Positions 6,253 to 12,418 of a stretch of 12,418 nt of DNA are shown here, in pieces. The DNA comes from Acetobacteraceae bacterium (GTDB lineage: Bacteria > Pseudomonadota > Alphaproteobacteria > Acetobacterales > Acetobacteraceae), in contig CANJOG010000025.1 of NCBI GenBank assembly GCA_947475475.1, positions 1 through 12,418 of the forward strand, in the 5' to 3' direction. The notes under the pieces were generated by a model, which saw only the letters and a program-made list of their open reading frames with translations, was not told the origin of the DNA and did no database searches. A program made the position numbers and the translations under genes. How positions within the stretch are numbered: position 1 is the stretch's first letter; each line of letters opens with the position of its first letter.

Positions 6253-7554
6253 TCAGGCCTCTTCTTCCAAGAAGAACTGATCCGCCTCTTCGTCATAGGC
6301 GTACAGCTCAGCGTAACGGCCCCAGGAAATCGCGGTGAGCAGCGTCTCCTCGGCGTAATCCGGCGACATATGGTCTTCCAGCTCGTCGCGGAAGCGCACC
6401 GCCGAGGCGCGATGGTTCCAGCGCTCATCGATCACCTGGCGGATCGTCGCGGCCAACGGCACATGGGCGCGCAGGGCTGCGGCAAAAAGCCGCTTGCGCT
6501 CATCGGTATCGGCCAGCACGAAGGCGCGTCCCTGTTCGGTGAGCTTGAGATCGCCTTCTTCCAGCACGGCCAGATGCAGCATTTGCAGCGCCTCGCCCAT
6601 GGGCAGGATTTCGTCGATTTCGAGTTGCAGCGCATTGGCCAGCGGCGGCAAATCGGCGCGCCCGTCATAAGGCGGCGCCGCGATGATCTCCATCAGGCCG
6701 GCCATCAGATTGGTCGAGACCGGATGCAGCTTGATGCTCAGCGCCGAGACCGAAGCCGCTGGCGCGCGCGAGGGCACCGCGCGGCGCGTCATCAACGTGT
6801 AGATGTCATCGACCATCTTGCGGAACGCCGGATCGTGGCGATTGCGCGGATGGGCGAAGCCAACCGGCACTTCAGTGGCAACCCGGCCAGGATTGGAGGA
6901 GAACACCAGGATGCGGTCGCACATCAGCACCGCCTCCTCGATATTATGCGTGACGATCAGCACGGATTTCGCCGGCAGCCGGCCCTCCGCCCAGAGATCG
7001 ATCATATCCGTGCGCAGCGTCTCGGCTGTGAGCACGTCCAGCCCCGAGAATGGCTCATCCATCAGCAGCAGATCGGGATAGACCACCAGCGCACGCGCCA
7101 GGCCGACGCGCTGGCGCATGCCGCCGGAGAGTTCCTTCGGATAGGCGCTCTCATAGCCGCCAAGCCCAATCAGATCGATCGCCCGCTCGGCCCGCTCCTC
7201 GCGCTCCGCCCGCGCCATGCCTTGCGCTTCCAGGCCAAGTTCGACGTTTTCCTGCACGGTCAGCCAGGGAAACAGCGCGAAGCTCTGGAACACCATCGCC
7301 ACACCCGGCGCCGGGCCGGACAGTGGCGTCCCACGCCACAGCACCTGGCCCCCAGTGGGCCGCAGCAGGCCGGCGACGATGCGCAGCAAGGTGGATTTTC
7401 CAGAGCCGGACCGCCCGAGCAGGCCGACAATCTCGCCCTGTTTCAGCGACAGATTCACATCATCCAGCACCACCAGATCGGCGCTCGCCTCTTTCGTATA
7501 GGCCTGGCGGCAACCGCGAACTTCAACCAGGGGTGCGGTCAGGGCGGTATCCAT
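6253..7554 (-). CDS. ABC transporter ATPase with C-terminal AAA-associated domain
   Basis: This 433-residue protein couples ATP hydrolysis to the two-domain permease encoded just upstream. The first 250 residues are a nitrate/sulfonate-family ATPase: Walker A GRSGSGKST (47-55), Q-loop Gln90 in FQSFALFPW, signature LSGGMRQR (142-149), Walker B LLLMDEP (162-168), D-loop GLD (171-173) and switch His203. Residues about 280-430 form an extra domain matching the AAA-associated C-terminal domain found on a subset of these ATPases. It has the pattern LANALQLEIDEILPMGEALQ, then LTEQGRAFVLAD, then a helical region ending in an acidic DEEADQFFLEEEA tail. That domain has no established role that I know; a regulatory function is inference. 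AGGAG (7562-7566) lies 7 nt before the ATG. No solute-binding protein accompanies the pair. Confidence 0.93.
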   Translation of the reverse strand: MDTALTAPLVEVRGCRQAYTKEASADLVVLDDVNLSLKQGEIVGLLGRSGSGKSTLLRIVAGLLRPTGGQVLWRGTPLSGPAPGVAMVFQSFALFPWLTVQENVELGLEAQGMARAEREERAERAIDLIGLGGYESAYPKELSGGMRQRVGLARALVVYPDLLLMDEPFSGLDVLTAETLRTDMIDLWAEGRLPAKSVLIVTHNIEEAVLMCDRILVFSSNPGRVATEVPVGFAHPRNRHDPAFRKMVDDIYTLMTRRAVPSRAPAASVSALSIKLHPVSTNLMAGLMEIIAAPPYDGRADLPPLANALQLEIDEILPMGEALQMLHLAVLEEGDLKLTEQGRAFVLADTDERKRLFAAALRAHVPLAATIRQVIDERWNHRASAVRFRDELEDHMSPDYAEETLLTAISWGRYAELYAYDEEADQFFLEEEA

Positions 7555-7561
7555 CGGCGCG

Positions 7562-7566
7562 CTCCT
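7562..7566 (-). promoter_or_regulatory. Ribosome binding site of the AAA-associated ATPase gene
   Basis: AGGAG with a 7-nt spacer precedes the ATG at 7554. It lies after the two hairpins of the 73-bp gap, so it is left free in the folded transcript. Confidence 0.6.
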
Positions 7567-7572
7567 TTGAGT

Positions 7573-7619
7573 GTCCGTTGAGCGGACGATTCAGACCTGA
7601 GGTGAGTCCACCTCAGGTC
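7573..7619 (-). repeat. Intergenic inverted repeats inside the second importer operon
   Basis: GACCTGAGGTG (7594-7604) and CACCTCAGGTC (7609-7619) are perfect 11-bp inverted copies around a 4-nt centre, giving a strong hairpin on either strand. A second, smaller hairpin, GTCCG-TTGAG-CGGAC (7573-7587), follows on the transcript. They occupy most of the gap between the permease stop and the ATPase ribosome binding site. No T-run follows, so a classical terminator is unlikely; an mRNA-processing or stability element, or a protein-binding operator, fits better. Confidence 0.8.
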
Positions 7620-7627
7620 ATCGTGCG

Positions 7628-9355
7628 CTAGGTCAATGTCAGGCGGCGCATGGCGAATTCATGCAGCGGACGCCAGACGATCCGGTTCACCGCCACGACA
7701 AACACACACATGAGCACGACGCCCAGCACGATACGCGGTGAATCCCCCGCTTCCGTCGCTTGCGCGATATAGGCGCCCAACCCATGGGCCACCAGCCGCG
7801 TGTCCCCCCAGCTCGCCACTTCGGAGACGATGGAGGCATTCCACGATCCGCCGGAAGCCGCGATGGCGCCGGTGATATAGTACGGCAGGATGCCCGGCAG
7901 GATAACCCGCCGCCACCACAGCCAGCCGCGCACGCGGAAATTCCGCGCCGCCTCCTGCAAATCGCCCGGAAAACTGGCCGCGCCGGCAATCACATTGAAC
8001 AGGATGTACCACTGCGTGCCGAGCACCATCAGCGGGCTCAGCCAGATATCGGCATTCAGCTTGAAGGCGACAATGACAACAACAAATGGCGGGAACAGCA
8101 GATTGGCCGGAAACGCCGCCAGGAACTGCGCCACGGGTTGCGCCAGCCGCGCCCATTTCGGCCGCAGCCCGATCCAGACGCCCACCGGCACCCAGACCGC
8201 ACTCGCCAGCGCCATCAGCACCGTCACGCGCAGCAGGGTGAGTCCGGCCAACGCCAAGGCCTCGCCGACATCCGCCAGACTCAACTCGGTCGCCACGAAG
8301 GCAATCGTCTTCCAAAGCGCCAGACCGACCAAAATGGCGAGCCCGCCAATCCAGACATAATCCGTCGCCCGCCGACTCTGCTCGGGCGTATCGCTGACCG
8401 AGGCGGAGGCGGCGAGCAGGCGCAGATTGCCCAGAAGGCGCAGCATGTCGCCAAACCAGTCGCCCGCCACGCGCAACAGCCTGGTGCGGCGCAGCAGCGC
8501 CAGCAGCCAGGGGTCTTCCGCCACCTGCCCCGCCGTCTGCTCGACACGAAACTTCGCCGACCAGGCGACAAGCGGGCGGAACAGCACCTGATCGTAGATC
8601 AGGATCACCACGAGCATGGTGGCAATCGCCCAAAGCACGGCGCCGATATCCTGCTTCTCCAGCGCCACCGCCACGAAACTACCGATGCCGGGCAGTTTCC
8701 AGGTCGTATCCCCCACTGAAATCGCCTCAGAGGCGACCACGAAGAACCAGCCGCCCGACATGGACAGCATGGTGTTCCACACCAGCCCGGGAATGGCGAA
8801 GGGCACTTCCAACTTCCAGAAACGCTGCCAGGCCGTGAGCTTGAAACCGCGCGCCGCCTCGGTGAGGTCGGGCGGCACCGTCGAGAGCGACTGGTAGAAG
8901 GAAAACGCCATGTTCCAGGCCTGGGAGGTGAAAATGGCGAAAATCGCCGCCAGTTCCGCCCCCAGCACGCGGCCGGGGAACAGGCTCATGAAAAACACGA
9001 CGGTAAAGGACAGAAACCCCAGGATCGGCACGGATTGCAGAATATCGAGCAGCGGAATCAGCAACATCGCCGCCCGCCGGCTCTTCGCCGCCAGCGTCGC
9101 ATAGGTGAAGGTGAACACCAGCGAGGCCAGCAGGGCGGCGAACATGCGCAGCGTCGTGCGCAGCGCGTAGCCGGGCAGATAGGCAGGATCGAGATGGATA
9201 TCGACCGCATCTGGCGCCGAGAGCGGCCCGAAGGTCTTGCCCGCCGCGGTGGCCACCGCAATCAGCAGGCCAAAAACGCACAGCAGCGCCGCCAGATCGA
9301 ACAGGTTTGGCAGGCGATTCCGGCCAGCCAGGGCCGGGAAGCTCGGTCTGGTCAT
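7628..9355 (-). CDS. ABC transporter permease with two fused permease domains
   Basis: This 575-residue inner-membrane protein carries two BPD_transp_1 domains in one chain, so a single copy could provide the whole pore. Domain 1 spans about residues 65-260 with its coupling loop at 166-190 (EAARGFKLTAWQRFWKLEVP). Domain 2 spans about 335-565 with its coupling loop at 468-488 (EAARNFRVRGWLWWRRVILP). Both EAA motifs are intact, so both halves should contact ATPase. About twelve hydrophobic segments are visible, and a polar cytoplasmic-looking linker (270-330) joins the halves. The fusion resembles a family often annotated as nitrate/sulfonate/bicarbonate permease. The ATG at 9355 has no clear ribosome binding site, but no better in-frame start is visible. 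It lies 145 bp after dut on the same strand. Confidence 0.93.
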   Translation of the reverse strand: MTRPSFPALAGRNRLPNLFDLAALLCVFGLLIAVATAAGKTFGPLSAPDAVDIHLDPAYLPGYALRTTLRMFAALLASLVFTFTYATLAAKSRRAAMLLIPLLDILQSVPILGFLSFTVVFFMSLFPGRVLGAELAAIFAIFTSQAWNMAFSFYQSLSTVPPDLTEAARGFKLTAWQRFWKLEVPFAIPGLVWNTMLSMSGGWFFVVASEAISVGDTTWKLPGIGSFVAVALEKQDIGAVLWAIATMLVVILIYDQVLFRPLVAWSAKFRVEQTAGQVAEDPWLLALLRRTRLLRVAGDWFGDMLRLLGNLRLLAASASVSDTPEQSRRATDYVWIGGLAILVGLALWKTIAFVATELSLADVGEALALAGLTLLRVTVLMALASAVWVPVGVWIGLRPKWARLAQPVAQFLAAFPANLLFPPFVVVIVAFKLNADIWLSPLMVLGTQWYILFNVIAGAASFPGDLQEAARNFRVRGWLWWRRVILPGILPYYITGAIAASGGSWNASIVSEVASWGDTRLVAHGLGAYIAQATEAGDSPRIVLGVVLMCVFVVAVNRIVWRPLHEFAMRRLTLT

Positions 9356-9466
9356 GGGTGATGGGCCGGATGGGGGTTTCGCGTGCCCGGCGCTTTAACG
9401 CGGGGCGGGCAGGCTGTCACCAATCGTGAGAGAGCGGTTGCGTGAAGCTGCCACGCGCGACAGGCA

Positions 9467-9488
9467 GGCCCCGGGAATCCCCTGGGCC
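9467..9488 (-). terminator. GC-rich imperfect hairpin just after dut
   Basis: On the minus strand GGCCCAGGG and CCCGGGGCC pair with one A-G mismatch around a short loop, beginning 12 bp after the dut stop. No T-run follows, so it may only attenuate or may stabilise the 3' end. The rest of the 145-bp gap up to the permease start (9356-9500) shows nothing else convincing. Confidence 0.3.
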
Positions 9489-9500
9489 GTCCAGGCGCCG

Positions 9501-9953
9501 TCAGCCGACCCCAGTGCTGCCAAACCCGCCGCCGGCCCGCGCCGTCGCATCGAGATCATCCACCTCGACGAAATGCCCACGCACGACAGGCGCCAGCACT
9601 GCCTGGGCGATGCGCATGCCGCGCTCCACCGTGAAGGGCTCGGCACCGGTGTTCAGCAGGATCACGCCCAGCTCGCCACGATAATCCTCATCAATCGTCC
9701 CAGGCGCATTGGCGCAGGTAATGCCATTTTTCAGCGCCAGGCCCGAACGCGGGCGGATTTGCAGCTCATGGCCGTGCGGCAAGGCGATCTGCAATCCGGT
9801 CGGGATCAGCGCGCGCCCAGCCGGCGGGATGACGACGGCCTCCGCCACAGCCGCCAGCAGATCCATCCCGGCGGCCCCGGCGGTCGCATAGGACGGCAAA
9901 GGCAGCCCGTGGCCATGGGGCAGGCGGCGGACGCGGATCAATTGGGTGGTCAT
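9501..9953 (-). CDS. dut: Deoxyuridine 5'-triphosphate nucleotidohydrolase (dUTPase)
   Basis: dUTPase hydrolyses dUTP to dUMP and pyrophosphate, which keeps uracil out of DNA and feeds thymidylate synthesis. At 150 residues it has normal length for the trimeric family, and all five motifs are present: I AGAAGMDLLA (25-34), II RPRSGLA (67-73), III NAPGTIDEDYRGE (82-94, catalytic Asp88), IV ERGMRIAQ (110-117) and V ARAGGGFGSTG (138-148). The Gly-rich motif V is intact at the C-terminus. The ATG overlaps the coaBC stop as ATGA, so the gene is translationally coupled to coaBC. Confidence 0.97.
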   Translation of the reverse strand: MTTQLIRVRRLPHGHGLPLPSYATAGAAGMDLLAAVAEAVVIPPAGRALIPTGLQIALPHGHELQIRPRSGLALKNGITCANAPGTIDEDYRGELGVILLNTGAEPFTVERGMRIAQAVLAPVVRGHFVEVDDLDATARAGGGFGSTGVG

Positions 9954-11170
9954 GCGATTTTTCCGATCGATTGGGCAATGCGGGCGGCCAGCCGCGCGGC
10001 GACCTCGCTTTTGGGCAGCATGGGCCAGTCCTCGACCCCGGACTCAGTCGCCAGATGCACCGCATTGGCCTCCCCGCCCATGATGCCGGTCTCGGGCCGC
10101 ACATCATTGGCGACGATCCAGTCGCAGCCCTTGCGGGCGCGCTTCTGCTGGGCATGGGCGACCACATCATCCGTCTCGGCGGCAAACCCCACCACCAGGC
10201 GCGGGCGTGACGGCCCGGCAGCGGACAGAGTGGCGAGAATATCGGGATTGAGCGTCAGTTCGATGGCCGGCGGCGGCGCACCCGGCACTTTCTTGATCTT
10301 GCCCTGGGCCGCACTGGCCACCCGGAAATCCGCCACCGCAGCCGCGCAGACCGCGATATCGGCGGGCAAGGCCGCCTGGGACGCGTCCAGCATCTGCCGC
10401 GCCGTCTCCACACGTACAACCTTCACGCCCACAGGATCGGGCACCGACACCGGCCCGCTCACCAGCGTCACCCGCGCACCCAGCGCCGCCAGAGCCGCCG
10501 CGATGGCATGCCCCTGCTTGCCGCTGCTGCGATTGGCGATGTAGCGCACCGGATCGATCGGCTCATGCGTCGGCCCGCTGGTCACCAGCGCATGCAGCCC
10601 GGCGAGCGGGCGCGCGCCGGGTTCCAGTGCGGCCAGAATAGCGGCCAGGATTTCCTCCGGCTCGGACATGCGGCCAAAGCCCGCCTCATTGCAGGCCATC
10701 ATGCCGGAATTCGGCCCGATCACGCCCACACCGCGCGAGCGCAGCGTCGCCATGTTGGCAACCGTCGCCGCATGGTCCCACATCCGCACATTCATCGCCG
10801 GGGCAACCAGCACGCGCTTGTCGGTCGCCAGCAGCAATGTGGTCGCCAGATCGTCCGCCAGCCCCCCGGCCATCCGTGCCAGAATATTGGCAGAGGCCGG
10901 GGCCACCACCACCAGATCGGCGCTGCGCGAGAGCTGGATATGGCCGATCTCGCTCTCATCGGTGAGCGAGAACATCTCTGAATACACACGGTTTTCCGAC
11001 AAAGTCTGCAAGGTCAGCGGGGTGACGAACTCCGCCGCTGCTTTCGTCAGCACGCAGGTCACGCCAATGCCACGCCCGCGCAGCAGGCGGATCAGTTCCG
11101 GCACCTTGAAGGCGGCAATCCCGCCCGCGACGATCAGCAGAACGCGCTTCTCAGCCATCGGAGCGCCCAT
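9950..11170 (-). CDS. coaBC: Bifunctional phosphopantothenoylcysteine decarboxylase / phosphopantothenate-cysteine ligase
   Basis: This 406-residue enzyme performs two steps of coenzyme A synthesis: joining cysteine to 4'-phosphopantothenate (CoaB, C-terminal) and decarboxylating the product to 4'-phosphopantetheine with FMN (CoaC, N-terminal). CoaC landmarks are AGGIAAFK (15-22), catalytic His77 in IGHIQLSRSADL, PAMNVRMW (124-131) and the clamp Cys160 in ACNEAGFGRM. CoaB landmarks are TSGPTHEPIDPVRYIANRSSG (197-217), AAAVADFR (276-283) and Lys291 in KIKK. The clamp has Asn161 where I recall Gly in ACG(E/D). Three starts are possible: GTG at 11173, ATG at 11170 and ATG at 11158 (MAEKRVLL). 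I chose 11170 because it forms a TGATG stop-start overlap with ubiE; 11158 fits the usual N-terminus equally well. Confidence 0.95.
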   Translation of the reverse strand: MGAPMAEKRVLLIVAGGIAAFKVPELIRLLRGRGIGVTCVLTKAAAEFVTPLTLQTLSENRVYSEMFSLTDESEIGHIQLSRSADLVVVAPASANILARMAGGLADDLATTLLLATDKRVLVAPAMNVRMWDHAATVANMATLRSRGVGVIGPNSGMMACNEAGFGRMSEPEEILAAILAALEPGARPLAGLHALVTSGPTHEPIDPVRYIANRSSGKQGHAIAAALAALGARVTLVSGPVSVPDPVGVKVVRVETARQMLDASQAALPADIAVCAAAVADFRVASAAQGKIKKVPGAPPPAIELTLNPDILATLSAAGPSRPRLVVGFAAETDDVVAHAQQKRARKGCDWIVANDVRPETGIMGGEANAVHLATESGVEDWPMLPKSEVAARLAARIAQSIGKIA

Positions 11171-11955
11171 CACAGCCGCCAGCCCGAATGGATGGCGGCA
11201 ATCCCGCCGGACAGATTCTGCACGCGCACCCGCTCCAGCCCGGCGCGGCGCATCATGCCGGCGAGCGTCTCCTGGTCCGGGAAGGTGCGGATACTCTCCG
11301 CCAGATACTGGTAGCTCTCGGCATCGCCCGCCACCTTGCTGCCGAGACGCGGCAGCACCTTGAAGGACCAGGCATCATAGACCGGGATCAGGGCGGCCAC
11401 CTGCACGCGGGAGAATTCCAGGCAATGAAACCGCCCGCCCGGCTTGAGCACCCGCCGCGCCTCGGCCAGCACCGCATCCTTGTCGGTGCAGTTACGCAGG
11501 CCAAACGCCATCGAGACCATGTCCATCGAGCGATCAGGAAACGGCAGTTTCTCGGCATCGGCGACCATGAAATCGAGCTTGTGCACCAGCCCCTTGGCAA
11601 TCGCGCGGTCGCGGCCCACCGAGAGCATCGCCGCGTTGATATCGGTCAGCAGCGCACTGCCGCCGCCGAGCTTCAACCAGCCAAAGCTGATATCCCCGGT
11701 GCCACCCGCCAGATCGAGCAGAACGCGGTTCGGCCGCGGGTCCAGCCCCTCGATAAACATGCGCTTCCACACCCGGTGGATGCCCAGCGACATCAGATCG
11801 TTCATGATGTCATAGCGGCTGGCCACGCTGTCGAAGACCGCGCGGACCATCGGTTTCTTCTCGTCCCGGCCGACCTTGCGGAAGCCGAAATCCACAACGT
11901 CCGGCGCGACCGGAGGAGGGGAGGAAGACGCGGAGGAGGCGATATTGTCGCTCAT
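11170..11955 (-). CDS. ubiE: Ubiquinone/menaquinone C-methyltransferase
   Basis: UbiE transfers a methyl group from S-adenosylmethionine to C2 of the demethylated benzoquinol (and demethylmenaquinol) in quinone synthesis. The 261 residues show a poorly conserved Ser/Pro-rich leader (1-20), the FGFRKV start of the family core, VFDSVASRYDIMNDLMSLGIHRVWKR (40-65), the SAM motif LLDLAGGTGDIS (79-90), AFGLRNCTD (150-158), LKPGGRFHCLEFS (170-182) and an IHSGWR end (255-260). It is the first gene of a leftward overlapping operon with coaBC and dut. ubiB, which I recall as usually lying between ubiE and coaBC in alphaproteobacteria, is absent. Only 29 bp separate it from the divergent mutM start. Confidence 0.96.
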   Translation of the reverse strand: MSDNIASSASSSPPPVAPDVVDFGFRKVGRDEKKPMVRAVFDSVASRYDIMNDLMSLGIHRVWKRMFIEGLDPRPNRVLLDLAGGTGDISFGWLKLGGGSALLTDINAAMLSVGRDRAIAKGLVHKLDFMVADAEKLPFPDRSMDMVSMAFGLRNCTDKDAVLAEARRVLKPGGRFHCLEFSRVQVAALIPVYDAWSFKVLPRLGSKVAGDAESYQYLAESIRTFPDQETLAGMMRRAGLERVRVQNLSGGIAAIHSGWRL

Positions 11956-11984
11956 GGCAGCAATCTATAGCCTGAGAGACAGCA

Positions 11985-12418
11985 ATGCCGGAACTCCCCG
12001 AAGTCGAGACCGTGATGCGCGGCCTCTCCGCCCGCCTGCTGCACCGCCGGATCACCCGGGCGGTGCTCAACCGCGCCGATATGCGCTGGCCCTTCCCGCC
12101 CAGCCTGGCCGAGGCGTTGACCGGCGCCACGGTGGCCAGTTTCCGCCGGCGCGGCAAATACATCCTCATGCGCCTGTCCGGCACCAAGGCCGCCGATGGC
12201 CGCTCCGTGCTGATCCATCTCGGCATGTCCGGCCGCATGGTGCTGTCCGAGCCGGGGTTGAAGGACGGCCGGAACAAGCCGGACGCGCATGAGCATCTGG
12301 AAATGCTCACCGATGAGGGCTGGCATGTCGGCTTTGTCGATCCCCGCCGCTTCGGCAGCGTCGATCTGCTGGAGACCGCATCCGAGGACAGCCACAAGCT
12401 GCTCGGCGCCATGGGCCC
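11985..12418 (+). CDS. mutM: Formamidopyrimidine-DNA glycosylase, N-terminal part, 3' end outside the window
   Basis: MutM (Fpg) excises 8-oxoguanine and ring-opened purines from DNA and cleaves the backbone by beta/delta elimination. The first 144 codons are visible and open at the right edge. The N-terminus MPELPEVET carries the catalytic Pro2 (the N-terminal residue after Met removal) and Glu3; RRRGKY carries the catalytic Lys58; HLGMSGRM (78-85) supplies the damaged-base intercalation loop; and DPRRFG (119-124) is the conserved DNA-contact stretch. The helix-two-turn-helix and C-terminal zinc finger lie beyond the window. The start is fixed by the required N-terminal proline; GAGAGA about 5 nt upstream may be the ribosome binding site. 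The gene is divergent from ubiE. Confidence 0.96.
   Translation, partial: MPELPEVETVMRGLSARLLHRRITRAVLNRADMRWPFPPSLAEALTGATVASFRRRGKYILMRLSGTKAADGRSVLIHLGMSGRMVLSEPGLKDGRNKPDAHEHLEMLTDEGWHVGFVDPRRFGSVDLLETASEDSHKLLGAMG

Noticed and set aside
6184..7581. Antisense open frame (465 codons) opposite the AAA-associated ATPase gene
   Set aside because: The opposite strand has all ABC ATPase motifs; this translation is rich in His, Arg and Gln and shows no domain.
7760..8719. Antisense open frame (319 codons) opposite the fused permease
   Set aside because: The permease frame has two EAA loops and regular membrane helices; this one is a polar shadow with no family features.
9426..10544. Plus-strand open frame (372 codons) across dut and coaBC
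   Set aside because: It covers two overlapping housekeeping genes with complete catalytic motifs; no motif or ribosome binding site supports it.
11956..11984. Divergent promoters within the 29-bp ubiE/mutM gap
   Set aside because: CTATAG near 11965 resembles a -10 box on either strand, but the gap is too short to contain full promoters and no -35 matches were found.

Overview
This is a GC-rich window with dense, short-spaced genes and a Gram-negative gene content. The right end carries a conserved housekeeping block: mutM reading rightwards, and ubiE, coaBC and dut reading leftwards as an overlapping operon. That arrangement, together with GreB, a Sec-exported solute-binding protein and soluble cytochrome P450, fits an alphaproteobacterium. 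The order or genus cannot be fixed from this stretch alone.

Left part (1-2478). The window opens inside an amidohydrolase-2 (ACMSD-like) gene, followed on the same strand by a complete cytochrome P450. The amidohydrolase fragment appears to lack two of the histidines that usually bind metal or catalyse in this fold. A convergent greB (transcript cleavage factor) follows.

First importer (2560-5155, + strand). A secreted NMT1/SsuA-type solute-binding protein, one SsuC-type permease and one SsuB-type ATPase form a complete ABC importer operon. Its gene spacings are 6 and 4 nt. The substrate is unknown; this family takes up sulfonates, nitrate, pyrimidine precursors, aromatic acids and similar small organic solutes.

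Middle (5183-6252). A leftward gene encodes a secreted protein of unknown function. Upstream of it lie 332 bp without a convincing gene. That gap contains several inverted repeats, and on the minus strand a tandem hairpin followed by seven T residues, probably the terminator of the operon to its right.

Second importer (6253-9355, - strand). A 575-residue permease with two fused permease domains lies upstream of a 433-residue ATPase that carries a C-terminal AAA-associated domain. There is no solute-binding protein for it in the window. The 73-bp gap between the two genes contains a perfect 11-bp inverted repeat with a 4-nt loop.

Right part (9501-12418). dut, coaBC and ubiE are translationally coupled by ATGA and TGATG overlaps, and mutM is divergent from ubiE. 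As I recall the common alphaproteobacterial order, ubiB lies between ubiE and coaBC; here it is absent. I see no tRNA, rRNA, CRISPR array, insertion sequence or phage gene. No obviously novel multi-gene system is visible. The best leads are the altered amidohydrolase, the unknown secreted protein, the importer without a binding protein with its intergenic hairpin, and the missing ubiB.
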